A stretch of DNA of 14,698 bases from the NCBI GenBank assembly GCA_900542245.1, contig UQMQ01000054.1, forward strand, positions 1-14,698, read 5' to 3'. This document shows positions 1-6,551 of the stretch, one piece after another. A program made the translations under genes and the position numbers. Under the pieces are notes generated by a model. It made no database searches and was not told the origin of the DNA. It saw only the letters and a program-made list of their open reading frames with translations. This DNA comes from an uncultured Eubacteriales bacterium. GTDB taxonomy: Bacteria; Bacillota; Clostridia; Peptostreptococcales; Anaerovoracaceae. Position 1 is the first letter of the stretch; each line of letters opens with the position of its first letter.

Positions 1-1
1 G

Positions 2-58
2 GAGGGAGAATGCCGCGAGTTGACCGCGGAGGAGCTCGCGCTGCTGCAGGCGCGGTAG
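2..58 (+). CDS. C-terminal tail of an unidentified protein (partial)
   Basis: The first bases read as an open frame in frame 2, ending in a TAG stop at 56-58. The visible tail is about 18 residues, ends ELALLQAR, and is rich in Glu, Leu and Ala with helix-like spacing. It looks like a natural protein end rather than random sequence. Nothing identifies the family, and the start lies outside the window. It would converge on the M18 aminopeptidase gene that ends at 248 on the other strand. The 59-247 gap shows no convincing gene. Confidence 0.4.
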   Translation, partial: EGECRELTAEELALLQAR

Positions 59-247
59 GCGGGGTGCTGAGCATCCTGCCGCCGCGCCGTTTGCGTTGCG
101 CGTGTCATGTACCGTATCATGCAGAAGCTCTGCGATGCGCTCCATACAGTGCTTCCAAAATTGATGGACGGTACGCAGAAGCGAACAGTGCCTGCGCTTG
201 GGACGATACGCAGCTCCTTAATCTTTTGCGCCGCGCGCCTCGCGTTC

Positions 248-1513
248 TTATGCGAAAAAGAGCTGCATAGCCCGTTTGAGGTATAGGGTATCCTTCGTTC
301 CGGCCATTTCGTACGGCGCGTGCATCGCGAGCTGCGGGAGACCGAGGTCGACGGTCGGGAAAGGCACCTGTGCAGTCGACAGATTGCCGAGCGTGCTGCC
401 GCCGCGGCGGTCGGAGCGGTTGGTGAAGACCTGATACGGGACGTCTGCGCGGCGGCAGATATCCTTGAACATTGCGCCGGAAAGCCCATCGGTGCAGTAG
501 TTCTGGGCGGCATTGTATTTGAGCACGATGCCTTCGTTGAGATATGGGCGGTTGCCCGGGTCTGACTTTTCGGGGTGGGCAGGGTGAACCGCGTGTGCGT
601 TATCCGCCGAAACCATGAGACTGCCTGCAACGGCGGCCAGATACGCCTGCCTGCTCATGCCGAGGCTTTCGCAGATGCGTTCCAGCGTATCTCTGAGGAA
701 AGTGGAAGCTGCGCCTTGCCGGGTCAGACTGCCGACTTCTTCGTTGTCAAACAGACAGAACATGGAAGCATGCGCCTGCCGCTGCCCTGCCAGAAATCCC
801 TTGAAGCAGGCGAAGGCACACTGCAGATCGTCCAGACGCGGGCTCGCGATAAATTCGCCCGATGGTCCCCAGACGCTGCCCTTTTGCCGCGGATAAACGA
901 AAAGATCGTGACCGAGGAGATTTTCTTCGGAGACACAGGCGGACTCCGCGATCATCTGCAGGAATGTCCCGCAGGCGGCACCATCGCCGTAGATCGGCAG
1001 CAGATCCGTCTGCATGTTCAGTTCGTCTTTTTCGCCGGCGCGCTTGAAGTGCGGGGCGACGCTCGGGATCAGCAGCATATCGCGGTCGAAGTTGATCAGC
1101 CGACTTTGCAGATCGCCGTTTGCGCGGACGATGACGCGGCCGGTCAGCGAGAGCGGACGGTCGAACCAGGACGGCGCGATCATGCCGCCGTAGCCTTCCA
1201 CGTTGAGTCTGACATAATGCCCCTCTGCGGCTAGCTCTGGGTTTTCTTTGAGCTTGAGGCAGGGCGAATCGCTGTGACTGGCAGAAACACGCCAGCTATG
1301 GACGCCGCCTGCGGGAATGGTAAAGGCGATCAGTGCGGAACCGTTCCGTTCGACGTAATAGCTGCCGCCGGGTGCGAGTTCCCAAATTTCAGTTTCGGCA
1401 AGCGGCATAAAGCCTGCTTCGGAAAGCTGTTTTGTAAAGTTTTCGACCGCGTGGAAGCAGGTCGGACTGGCATCGAGAAACGCCAGCAGTTCTTGGGATA
1501 ATGCAAGGTGCAT
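248..1513 (-). CDS. apeB: M18 family aspartyl aminopeptidase
   Basis: A cytosolic metallo-aminopeptidase that removes N-terminal, typically acidic, residues from peptides. The protein is 421 residues, close to the usual 420-430 for the family. Visible dinuclear-metal signatures in order are His80 in SHSDSP, Asp228 in SPRLDDLQ, Glu258-Glu259 in FDNEEVGS, Asp304 in VSADNAHAVHP and His398 near the end. The GGSTLGN segment near 371-377 is also typical. An in-frame ATG at 1627 exists, but the start at 1513 is preferred. It has an AAAGGAGG ribosome binding site 6-8 bases upstream, and the protein then begins where family members do, whereas the longer start would overlap the -35 element. It is a single gene with its own promoter (-35 1622-1627, -10 1599-1604). 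The family assignment is firm; the symbol follows common usage. Confidence 0.93.
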   Translation of the reverse strand: MHLALSQELLAFLDASPTCFHAVENFTKQLSEAGFMPLAETEIWELAPGGSYYVERNGSALIAFTIPAGGVHSWRVSASHSDSPCLKLKENPELAAEGHYVRLNVEGYGGMIAPSWFDRPLSLTGRVIVRANGDLQSRLINFDRDMLLIPSVAPHFKRAGEKDELNMQTDLLPIYGDGAACGTFLQMIAESACVSEENLLGHDLFVYPRQKGSVWGPSGEFIASPRLDDLQCAFACFKGFLAGQRQAHASMFCLFDNEEVGSLTRQGAASTFLRDTLERICESLGMSRQAYLAAVAGSLMVSADNAHAVHPAHPEKSDPGNRPYLNEGIVLKYNAAQNYCTDGLSGAMFKDICRRADVPYQVFTNRSDRRGGSTLGNLSTAQVPFPTVDLGLPQLAMHAPYEMAGTKDTLYLKRAMQLFFA

Positions 1514-1598
1514 GGGAAACCTCCTTTGGTGGTTGTAATATTTGAATCGGTGTTTGTGTCGATGTTTGGATTCTCGGAACCTCTGAGACCCTGAGACT

Positions 1599-1627
1599 AT
1601 CATAGATGGTAGCGGGGCGCGTGTCAA
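1599..1627 (-). promoter_or_regulatory. Sigma-70/SigA promoter for the M18 aminopeptidase gene
   Basis: Read on the minus strand there is a perfect -35 TTGACA (1622-1627), a 17-base spacer, and -10 TATGAT (1599-1604), one mismatch from consensus. The preferred M18 start at 1513 lies about 80 bases downstream, leaving a short untranslated leader. Two direct copies of GTCTCAG (1591-1597 and 1583-1589) sit at the expected transcription start. Confidence 0.8.
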
Positions 1628-1650
1628 GAGTATTATCGGAGTTTTCGGCG

Positions 1651-1680
1651 GCGATGGGCAGCGATGGGCAGCGATGGGCG
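1651..1680. repeat. Three tandem copies of a 10-bp unit
   Basis: GCGATGGGCA is repeated head to tail at 1651-1660, 1661-1670 and 1671-1680; the last copy differs at its final base. It lies between the CotH terminator and the M18 promoter, starting 24 bases upstream of the M18 -35 element. It could be an upstream binding site or simple slippage. Confidence 0.8.
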
Positions 1681-1710
1681 GTGTGTCAGTCCGAGCGCAT
1701 ATAGGAGAAA

Positions 1711-1746
1711 ACAGGTCGGAGCCGACGGAAACCCGTCGACTCCGGC
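1711..1746 (-). terminator. Intrinsic terminator of the CotH gene
   Basis: Positions 1715-1728 pair with 1733-1746 to form a 14-pair stem, with one wobble and one mismatch on the minus strand, around a 4-base loop. Read on the minus strand it is followed by TGTTTTCT, a modest U-tract. It lies about 30 bases after the CotH stop codon, as expected for the end of the VTC-DUF4956-CotH unit. Confidence 0.65.
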
Positions 1747-1774
1747 TATGTATATATTATGAAAGAAAGGAAAG

Positions 1775-3823
1775 CTATGTTGTGGTTTGCGCAGCAGCGC
1801 TGCCGGTACTGTTTTGAGCATCATTGCTGCTGTCCGGCGGAGAGCCTGGAAAGCCGCGCGCGGAATTCTCGGCACTGCTTCCCGTACTGCCATTGCTGTT
1901 TGGCGATGCACCGCCCGGACCGTTGTTTCTGTCTCCGCGCGCAGTGCTGTCTCTGCTGCCGCCCGGACCGCCTTGACCGCCGCCATTCATAACGCCCATG
2001 ACGGAAAGGTCGATGGCGGAGGCGTCAATCAGGCTGCTGCTGTCCGCAGACTGTCCGTCGCGGGTGGACGGGATACTGCCGTCGAGCTGTCCCTGCACGC
2101 TTGCTGCACGCAGCTTGACGGTCTCTTTGAGCATCGCTGCTGCGGCAGTGTATTCGTCGTAAGTGTAGAACGCAGTCGGGTCGTCCTGGACCAGTGCATC
2201 GATCTGCGCGGTCACGCGGTCATAAAAGCTGTCGAAGCCGCCGCCGTTGACATATGCCTCGACGAGCTGTGACAGGTATGCGTGATACTGCGCGAGGTAA
2301 GTCTCGTTTTCTAAAAGTGCCATGAAGAACTGTCTGTCCTCCGGATCGACACCGGACGAAAACGGGGTATCGATCGGGAAGTTGATCGTTTCAGAGGCGC
2401 TGCCTGCCTGGAAGCCGCCGAATGCCAGATTGTAATCCCAAGGAATGAGATTGAGCTTGCCGTCGTTGTCGTACAGATAGTAATTATGCGCCATGGAGCC
2501 GCTCAAGCTATCAAGATTGACCACGAAGGTCTGGACTGCCATGTAACGCAAAATATTGTCAACGTCCATGGATTCCGCCAGAGATTCGGTATCTGCGTCA
2601 TCCGCGCAAATATTTTTGAGAGCGGTGATGACGCGGCGGTGGTCCTTGTCTGTGCTCTTGAATACAGAGCTTTCCCAGATGGTTTCGTAGCTGGAAAGTT
2701 CGTCGTCGATGTAGTTCAGCGAGGCGGCGTTGTCACCGCCGAAGCCGCCGCCCGGAGTACCTTTGTCGCCGCCCGGTGGATTACTGCCGCCTTGACCGCC
2801 TTGACTGCCTTGACCGTTGCCCGCTTCACCTTGCTCGCCGCCCGGAGTAGCTTGGTCGCCGCTCGGTGGGTTTCCATTGTCCGGGCTGCCTTGTGCATCG
2901 GTGTTTTCGTCTGTATTGCGATTCGTATCGGCATCGGTACCGCTATGCGGGGCTCCGCTCGGTGGATTGCCCTGACCGTCAAAGCTGCCGCTCGGCGGCT
3001 TGCCCGGCAAACCGGACGGCGGCGTACCAAAGCTATCGGATGAGTTACTGCTTGTGCTGTCCGATGCACTTTGATCGCTATTAGACGATGGGAGGCTTGG
3101 ATTTTCGCTGCTGCCGCTGTCCGCATCGAATCCCATTTCCTCGCGGATCTGGCCCATGCTGACGTCCTTCATCTTGCCGGGACCTCCCATTTCCATGCTG
3201 TCCGGCTTGTAAAGCTGACCGTAGTCCGCGCCGTAATTGCGGATTGCGAAGGATTCCTCGACCGGTTCGAGCGCCAGATAAACGCCCCAATATTCGCCGT
3301 TGACGGAAACCTTGGCATAGTTATACAGGCTGGCATCCGCACCCAAAAAGGCAAACATATCGTAGCAGAGTGCCTCCTTCAGCATGGTGGCATCGCTGTA
3401 ATTATTGTTCAGTACCAATTTGCTGAGACCATCCGCGCTCTGGCCGTCGACGTACTCGTCGAATTTGATTTTGAAGCTGTAGCGGTCCGAATCGCTGGAC
3501 GCTACCATGGACAGGCTGGTGTTGCCTTTGGCGCGCAGACCTACATGCTCGTAGGTCGTGCCGTTGACTGTCACATTACAGTCGTAATATGCCTCTGCGG
3601 TCGCGTTTTCCAAAAGGTCGGACCAAGCGTCCTCGCTGATATCGATATCGACCTCGATGACCGAAGCAGTATCGAAAAGCGTGTTTTCGTAAGCCATGGA
3701 GAGCCCGCTGCTGTTTGTTTGCGCGGCGGCTGACGACCAGTAGAGCATGAATCCGAACATTGCGAGGATCGCGGCGAGCAGCAGTGCCAATATGCCTTTG
3801 CCGATGTGTTGATTGTCTATCAT
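1775..3823 (-). CDS. CotH kinase family protein with long disordered insert
   Basis: CotH-family proteins are atypical protein kinases; CotH of Bacillus phosphorylates spore-coat proteins. Homologues in non-spore contexts are exported and mostly uncharacterised. This 682-residue protein begins with an uncleaved-looking membrane anchor or signal segment (about 9-31), so the rest should be outside the cell. CotH landmarks are GLRAKGNTS (95-103), SFKIKFDEY (116-124), KLVLNNNYSD (135-144), the VNGEYWGVYLALEPVEE block (174-190), LYKPDS (204-209), HNYYLYD (446-452) and IPWDYNLAFGG (460-470), whose Asp463 is the likely metal-binding residue. The domain is split by a Pro/Gly/Ser/Asn/Gln-rich stretch (about 235-365) with PPSG-like repeats. 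The tail (about 612-682) is similarly Gly/Ser/Asn-rich. An AAAGGAG site precedes the ATG. It lies 54 bases after the DUF4956 gene and is probably co-transcribed with it. The substrate is unknown. Confidence 0.88.
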   Translation of the reverse strand: MIDNQHIGKGILALLLAAILAMFGFMLYWSSAAAQTNSSGLSMAYENTLFDTASVIEVDIDISEDAWSDLLENATAEAYYDCNVTVNGTTYEHVGLRAKGNTSLSMVASSDSDRYSFKIKFDEYVDGQSADGLSKLVLNNNYSDATMLKEALCYDMFAFLGADASLYNYAKVSVNGEYWGVYLALEPVEESFAIRNYGADYGQLYKPDSMEMGGPGKMKDVSMGQIREEMGFDADSGSSENPSLPSSNSDQSASDSTSSNSSDSFGTPPSGLPGKPPSGSFDGQGNPPSGAPHSGTDADTNRNTDENTDAQGSPDNGNPPSGDQATPGGEQGEAGNGQGSQGGQGGSNPPGGDKGTPGGGFGGDNAASLNYIDDELSSYETIWESSVFKSTDKDHRRVITALKNICADDADTESLAESMDVDNILRYMAVQTFVVNLDSLSGSMAHNYYLYDNDGKLNLIPWDYNLAFGGFQAGSASETINFPIDTPFSSGVDPEDRQFFMALLENETYLAQYHAYLSQLVEAYVNGGGFDSFYDRVTAQIDALVQDDPTAFYTYDEYTAAAAMLKETVKLRAASVQGQLDGSIPSTRDGQSADSSSLIDASAIDLSVMGVMNGGGQGGPGGSRDSTARGDRNNGPGGASPNSNGSTGSSAENSARGFPGSPPDSSNDAQNSTGSAAAQTTT

Positions 3824-3844
3824 AAGAAACTCCTTTGCCGCATG

Positions 3845-3862
3845 GGAAAGCCGCGGCTTTCC
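3845..3862. repeat. Perfect 18-bp palindrome between DUF4956 and CotH genes
   Basis: GGAAAGCCG is followed directly by its exact reverse complement CGGCTTTCC. It sits in the 54-base gap between the DUF4956 stop and the CotH start, about 20 bases before the CotH ATG. There is no U-tract on either side, so it does not look like a normal terminator. It may form an mRNA processing or stability hairpin, or bind a dimeric protein. Confidence 0.75.
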
Positions 3863-3877
3863 GGGCGGTCCTTTGCA

Positions 3878-4549
3878 TCAGGACATGTATTCTCCGTTGT
3901 AGCTGACCAGTGCGGCGCTTTCAACACCGTTGAGTGTGGACAGCTGATTGACAAATGTGGTTGCGCCATCTTTGAGCCGGACTTCACACGAAAGCTCAAT
4001 GCTGCCCGGGGTCACTGTTTTCGCCTTAATGATTGCCTTGTCTGCGGCAGAGCTGACCAGTTCCATGGCTGCAGTCTCACTGCTTTCGTCCGTCAGACGC
4101 AGGATCAGCATGTAAGGGCTCTGGTGGGTTTTGCGGCTTGCAAAGATCCACAGGATCAGACCAATCATGGCAGAGCCGATGAGCGCCAGCGGCATCAGCC
4201 CCGCGCCGACGACAATGCCGGAGGCCAGTGACCAGAATAGATAGACGATTTCAATCGGCTCCTTGATAGCCGCGCGGAAACGGACGATCGAGAGGGCGCC
4301 GACCATACCCAGCGACAGGATGACGTTCGAGGTGACTGCCATGATGACGAGGGTGGTGACCAGAGAGAGACCGATCAGCGTCAGCCCGAAGCTGGACGAA
4401 TAGAGAATGCCGGGGCTGGTCTTTTTGTAAACTAGGAAAATAAATAAGCCGAGAATGAGTGCGCAGAGCATGCCGAGCAGGGTGTCCGTCACCGAAAAGC
4501 TGGTCACGCTCTCTAAAAAGCTGGATTTGAAAATGTCGTTAAAAGTCAT
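3878..4549 (-). CDS. DUF4956 domain membrane protein
   Basis: A 223-residue integral membrane protein of the DUF4956 family, whose function is unknown. Hydrophobic segments lie near 22-41, 50-73, 75-90, 99-116 and 117-137. They are followed by a soluble C-terminal domain (about 145-223) of alternating strand and helix character, with a small ferredoxin/ACT-like feel. The GMVGALSIVRFR motif (81-92), between membrane segments and followed by KEP, is the family hallmark. It is loosely reminiscent of the MgtC-type GALTG region, which is an analogy only. The longer in-frame start at 4684 is rejected. ATG 4549 has a GGAGG site about 8 bases upstream, and the extra 45 residues would be Arg-rich and unlike the family. 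It lies between a VTC remnant and a CotH gene, the usual company of this family. Confidence 0.88.
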   Translation of the reverse strand: MTFNDIFKSSFLESVTSFSVTDTLLGMLCALILGLFIFLVYKKTSPGILYSSSFGLTLIGLSLVTTLVIMAVTSNVILSLGMVGALSIVRFRAAIKEPIEIVYLFWSLASGIVVGAGLMPLALIGSAMIGLILWIFASRKTHQSPYMLILRLTDESSETAAMELVSSAADKAIIKAKTVTPGSIELSCEVRLKDGATTFVNQLSTLNGVESAALVSYNGEYMS

Positions 4550-4601
4550 AGTAGAACCTCCGCAAGTCAAGTTTATGTGGGGATTTGGGGATCGCAGCTG
4601 C

Positions 4602-4642
4602 GGCTTGGCTGTGCGCTGATGCTGATGCCGGACAGCCGAGCC
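4602..4642. repeat. Inverted repeat in the VTC-DUF4956 gap
   Basis: GGCTTGGCTGT (4602-4612) pairs with ACAGCCGAGCC (4632-4642), 11 pairs including one G-U when read on the plus strand, around a 19-base loop. It sits in the 116-base gap between the VTC remnant stop and the DUF4956 start. No U-run follows on the minus strand. It may be a processing hairpin; its function is unknown. Confidence 0.5.
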
Positions 4643-4665
4643 TTTAGGCTTACGCCGCGCGCGGA

Positions 4666-5032
4666 TCAGCCGTAGCTGCGGCACTGCGCATATTTGGAGA
4701 ATGCCTGCAGACGACTGCAGTAAGGCTGCACGACGGTGCGGATCACGTCCGGCAGGAATTCATCGTATTTGACCTCGAGAATGATGCCGCCCCGCGCCGG
4801 GCTGCTGCACAGCGCGAGCGCCGCATCGTCGAGGAACGCGTCTGCCGACAGGCCGGTACAGAGATTGCAGTCGAAGGTGACGCGGACATTGCCGGGTGCG
4901 TAGACAAACGGCACGCGGCTGTAGCGCACAACGGTGCGCGGGCGCAAAAGCTGGGTCTGCATCTGCTGTCTGCGCGAACTGCATGCCTTGTCCGCCCTGC
5001 GGGGGCAGACCGGTGTCCGGATATTGCTGCAT
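4666..5032 (-). pseudogene. Truncated, frameshifted VTC domain (polyphosphate polymerase type) gene
   Basis: The frame from 4962 to 4666 encodes the C-terminal part of a VTC domain. Its landmarks are LLRPRTVVRYSR, NVRVTFD, ILEVKYDEFLP and the terminal SKYAQC. In Vtc4-type polymerases the Glu of the EVK strand and the final Ser-Lys contact triphosphate and metal. Intact bacterial relatives are roughly 230-250 residues, and the N-terminal part, which carries the substrate-binding Lys and Arg residues, is missing here. The only good initiation site is ATG 5032, which has an AAGGAGGT ribosome binding site, but it opens a frame (MQQYPDTGLPPQGG...) that is one base out of register with the VTC frame. 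The ATG at 4962 has no ribosome binding site. A TATGAT -10 element at 5064-5069 lacks a matching -35. It lies upstream of DUF4956 and CotH, as expected for the intact cluster. A polymerase is very unlikely to be made. Confidence 0.75.
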
Positions 5033-5204
5033 GGTCTTGGACCTCCTTGTTTGTGATGAAACTATCATACGCGCCGAATGTGCGAAACACGTGGCATAAA
5101 GGGGGAAATTTCGTAGGAAAATTTTGAAAGAAACGTGCGCGGTTTTTGTTGAAATGCTGAAGCGCGTGCCGCACATGTATGCACAATCTTCACCGCTTTG
5201 CGGC

Positions 5205-5234
5205 TTGACACAGAAAACCTCACGATGGTATCAT
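5205..5234 (+). promoter_or_regulatory. Sigma-70/SigA promoter for the HutD-family gene
   Basis: Perfect -35 TTGACA (5205-5210), 18-base spacer, -10 TATCAT (5229-5234). The ATG at 5286 lies about 50 bases downstream. It faces away from the VTC-DUF4956-CotH unit, so 5033-5285 is a divergent control region. No other gene is seen in it. Confidence 0.75.
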
Positions 5235-5285
5235 AGACGAAAGAAGGTGTGCAAGCGCCGGGCATGCAGTTTGAGGGGAGAACCT

Positions 5286-6368
5286 ATGAAAACATATTAT
5301 TATAAGGAAGAAAATTTCAGCGTCAGCGCGTGGTCGGGCGGCCAGACCAAAGAGCTTGCCATTTATTCGAGAGGGCAAAAATATATTGACCGAGATTTTA
5401 TCTGGCGGCTGAGTTCCGCGACCATAGAGACGGAGGAATCCGACTTTACCAGACTGCCGGATTATGACCGCGTATTGATGGTACTCGACGGAGAGGTCGT
5501 GCTGGAATACAACGGCGAACGTGTCGCAAAGTGCGGGACACTGGAGCAGGACAGCTTTGACGGCGCCTGGCGGACCAAAAGCTACGGCAGGATCACAGAT
5601 TTTAATCTGATGGTCCGCAAGGGCAATGCGGGCTATCTGGACGTGATCGAGCCGCAGCGCGAAAAGCAGATGTTTGGCGCCTCGCATGAGACAGATCTGC
5701 CGCTCAGCACGCATGCACTGTACTGCAAGGAGGGCTATCTCATCATCGGCATCGGCGACAAGACGCAAATGCTGCAGCCGGGACAGCTTTTTGTTATCGA
5801 ATATGAAATGGACGAAACCGCCGCCTACAGCATCATGGGCGAGGGTGTGACCGTTCGCGCGCAGATCTTCTACAGTGGTATGGAGGAAGAACTGTTTCCG
5901 GTGGAGATTCCGGCAGAGAAAGCGACCTTTGACGACTTCAAAGCCTGCGTATACCTGGCGAACGTCCAGTTCCGCGGTGCGAAATATGTGTGCAAAAGCC
6001 TGCAGCGCATCTGGCTCGATGAGGCGCTCGGCGGCGTGGTTCGCAAGCTCGAGCGCTATTACGTGACCAGTATTGTGTTCTTCCTGGGGCTAGTGGGCGT
6101 GCTGATGCTCGGTCTCAAGGAAAACCTGACGGCGCTGCCCGCACTGGGGCTCTTTGCCGCATGGGTTCTCGTGGACTGTCTGCTGCTCTCCCCGCTGATC
6201 TATTTCGCATTCGTGCCAAAACCGGTGCGCAAGCACATGAAGGATATTGATCATCTGACCCCATATGAACAGAAAGTCAGAGCGACCGAGCAGGAACGCA
6301 ACGAACAGCTGGAAAAACTGCTCAAAAAATACAAAAACAGCGGCAAAAACCTTGGCCGCGAGGAGTAG
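5286..6368 (+). CDS. HutD/Ves family protein with C-terminal membrane extension
   Basis: HutD/Ves proteins are small bicupin-fold proteins often linked to histidine use or environmental response; their biochemical role is unsettled. Residues 1 to about 197 match the family: WSGGQTKELAIYS (16-28), DRDFIWRLSSATIE (35-48), LPDYDRVLMVLDGEV (57-71), LEQDSFDGAWRT (86-97) and TDFNLMVRKG (104-113). The usual family length is about 190 residues, but this protein has 360. The extra part contains a linker, two membrane segments (about 261-277 and 284-310) and a Lys/Glu-rich, probably helical, cytoplasmic tail (about 315-360). Both ends would therefore be cytoplasmic. ATG 5286 follows a GGGGAG site; an in-frame upstream ATG at 5124 would precede the promoter and is rejected. 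No hut genes are nearby. It looks monocistronic, with a terminator 13 bases after the stop. Confidence 0.85.
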   Translation: MKTYYYKEENFSVSAWSGGQTKELAIYSRGQKYIDRDFIWRLSSATIETEESDFTRLPDYDRVLMVLDGEVVLEYNGERVAKCGTLEQDSFDGAWRTKSYGRITDFNLMVRKGNAGYLDVIEPQREKQMFGASHETDLPLSTHALYCKEGYLIIGIGDKTQMLQPGQLFVIEYEMDETAAYSIMGEGVTVRAQIFYSGMEEELFPVEIPAEKATFDDFKACVYLANVQFRGAKYVCKSLQRIWLDEALGGVVRKLERYYVTSIVFFLGLVGVLMLGLKENLTALPALGLFAAWVLVDCLLLSPLIYFAFVPKPVRKHMKDIDHLTPYEQKVRATEQERNEQLEKLLKKYKNSGKNLGREE

Positions 6369-6380
6369 CCTGCAGGAGAC

Positions 6381-6408
6381 TCGCCGCGATGGGAACGCAG
6401 CGATTTTT
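6381..6408 (+). terminator. Intrinsic terminator of the HutD-family gene
   Basis: TCGCCGCG (6381-6388) pairs with CGCAGCGA (6396-6403), seven pairs with one internal C-A mismatch, around a 7-base loop. Five T residues follow (6404-6408). It begins 13 bases after the stop codon. Confidence 0.7.
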
Positions 6409-6472
6409 GGACAGGTCTTTGGAAGTACACCAGGAACCCGTATGAAGCACCCCACAACATCGATTTTTTTAC

Positions 6473-6501
6473 TTGACTTACAAAAAAGACTATGTTATTC
6501 T
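6473..6501 (+). promoter_or_regulatory. Promoter of the eut operon
   Basis: -35 TTGACT (6473-6478), 17-base spacer, -10 TATTCT (6496-6501), with an A/T-rich stretch just upstream. Transcription would begin near 6507-6510, directly before the first leader hairpin, leaving a leader of about 140 bases before the first gene. Confidence 0.75.
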
Positions 6502-6511
6502 TTTATTAAGG

Positions 6512-6551
6512 TTATCTGGCGACGTAGTCAGGTAAGAAGCGAAGAAGCGTC
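6512..6551 (+). promoter_or_regulatory. Candidate EutV (ANTAR) dual-hairpin antitermination site
   Basis: Hairpin P1 is TTATCTGGC (6512-6520), hexaloop GACGTA, then GTCAGGTAA (6527-6535), nine pairs with two wobbles. It is followed at once by P2: GAAGC (6536-6540), hexaloop GAAGAA, GCGTC (6547-6551), four pairs plus an internal A-G mismatch. The P2 3' arm is also the core of the terminator 5' arm, so P2 and the terminator exclude each other. ANTAR regulators such as EutV are known to bind paired hexaloop hairpins overlapping terminators. Both loops have G at position 4 as expected, but neither has the usual A at position 1, so the assignment rests on architecture and context. Confidence 0.6.

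Noticed and set aside
58..83. GC-rich imperfect hairpin just after the first stop codon, considered as a terminator.
   Set aside because: It needs a 3-base bulge to form about nine pairs and is not followed by a T-run, so intrinsic termination is not supported.
575..1234. Long plus-strand open frame (219 codons) opposite the aminopeptidase gene.
   Set aside because: It lies antisense to firmly identified M18 motifs, has no family features, and long antisense frames are expected in GC-rich coding DNA.
2486..3733. Several plus-strand open frames antisense to CotH.
   Set aside because: Their Ala/Arg/Val-rich sequences are the mirror of the Gly/Pro/Ser/Asp codons of CotH, and no ribosome binding site or domain is seen.
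5064..5092. Promoter for the VTC remnant, from the TATGAT at 5064-5069 on the minus strand.
   Set aside because: The hexamer at the correct distance upstream matches the -35 consensus at only one position. It may be a weak or activator-dependent promoter but cannot be called from sequence.
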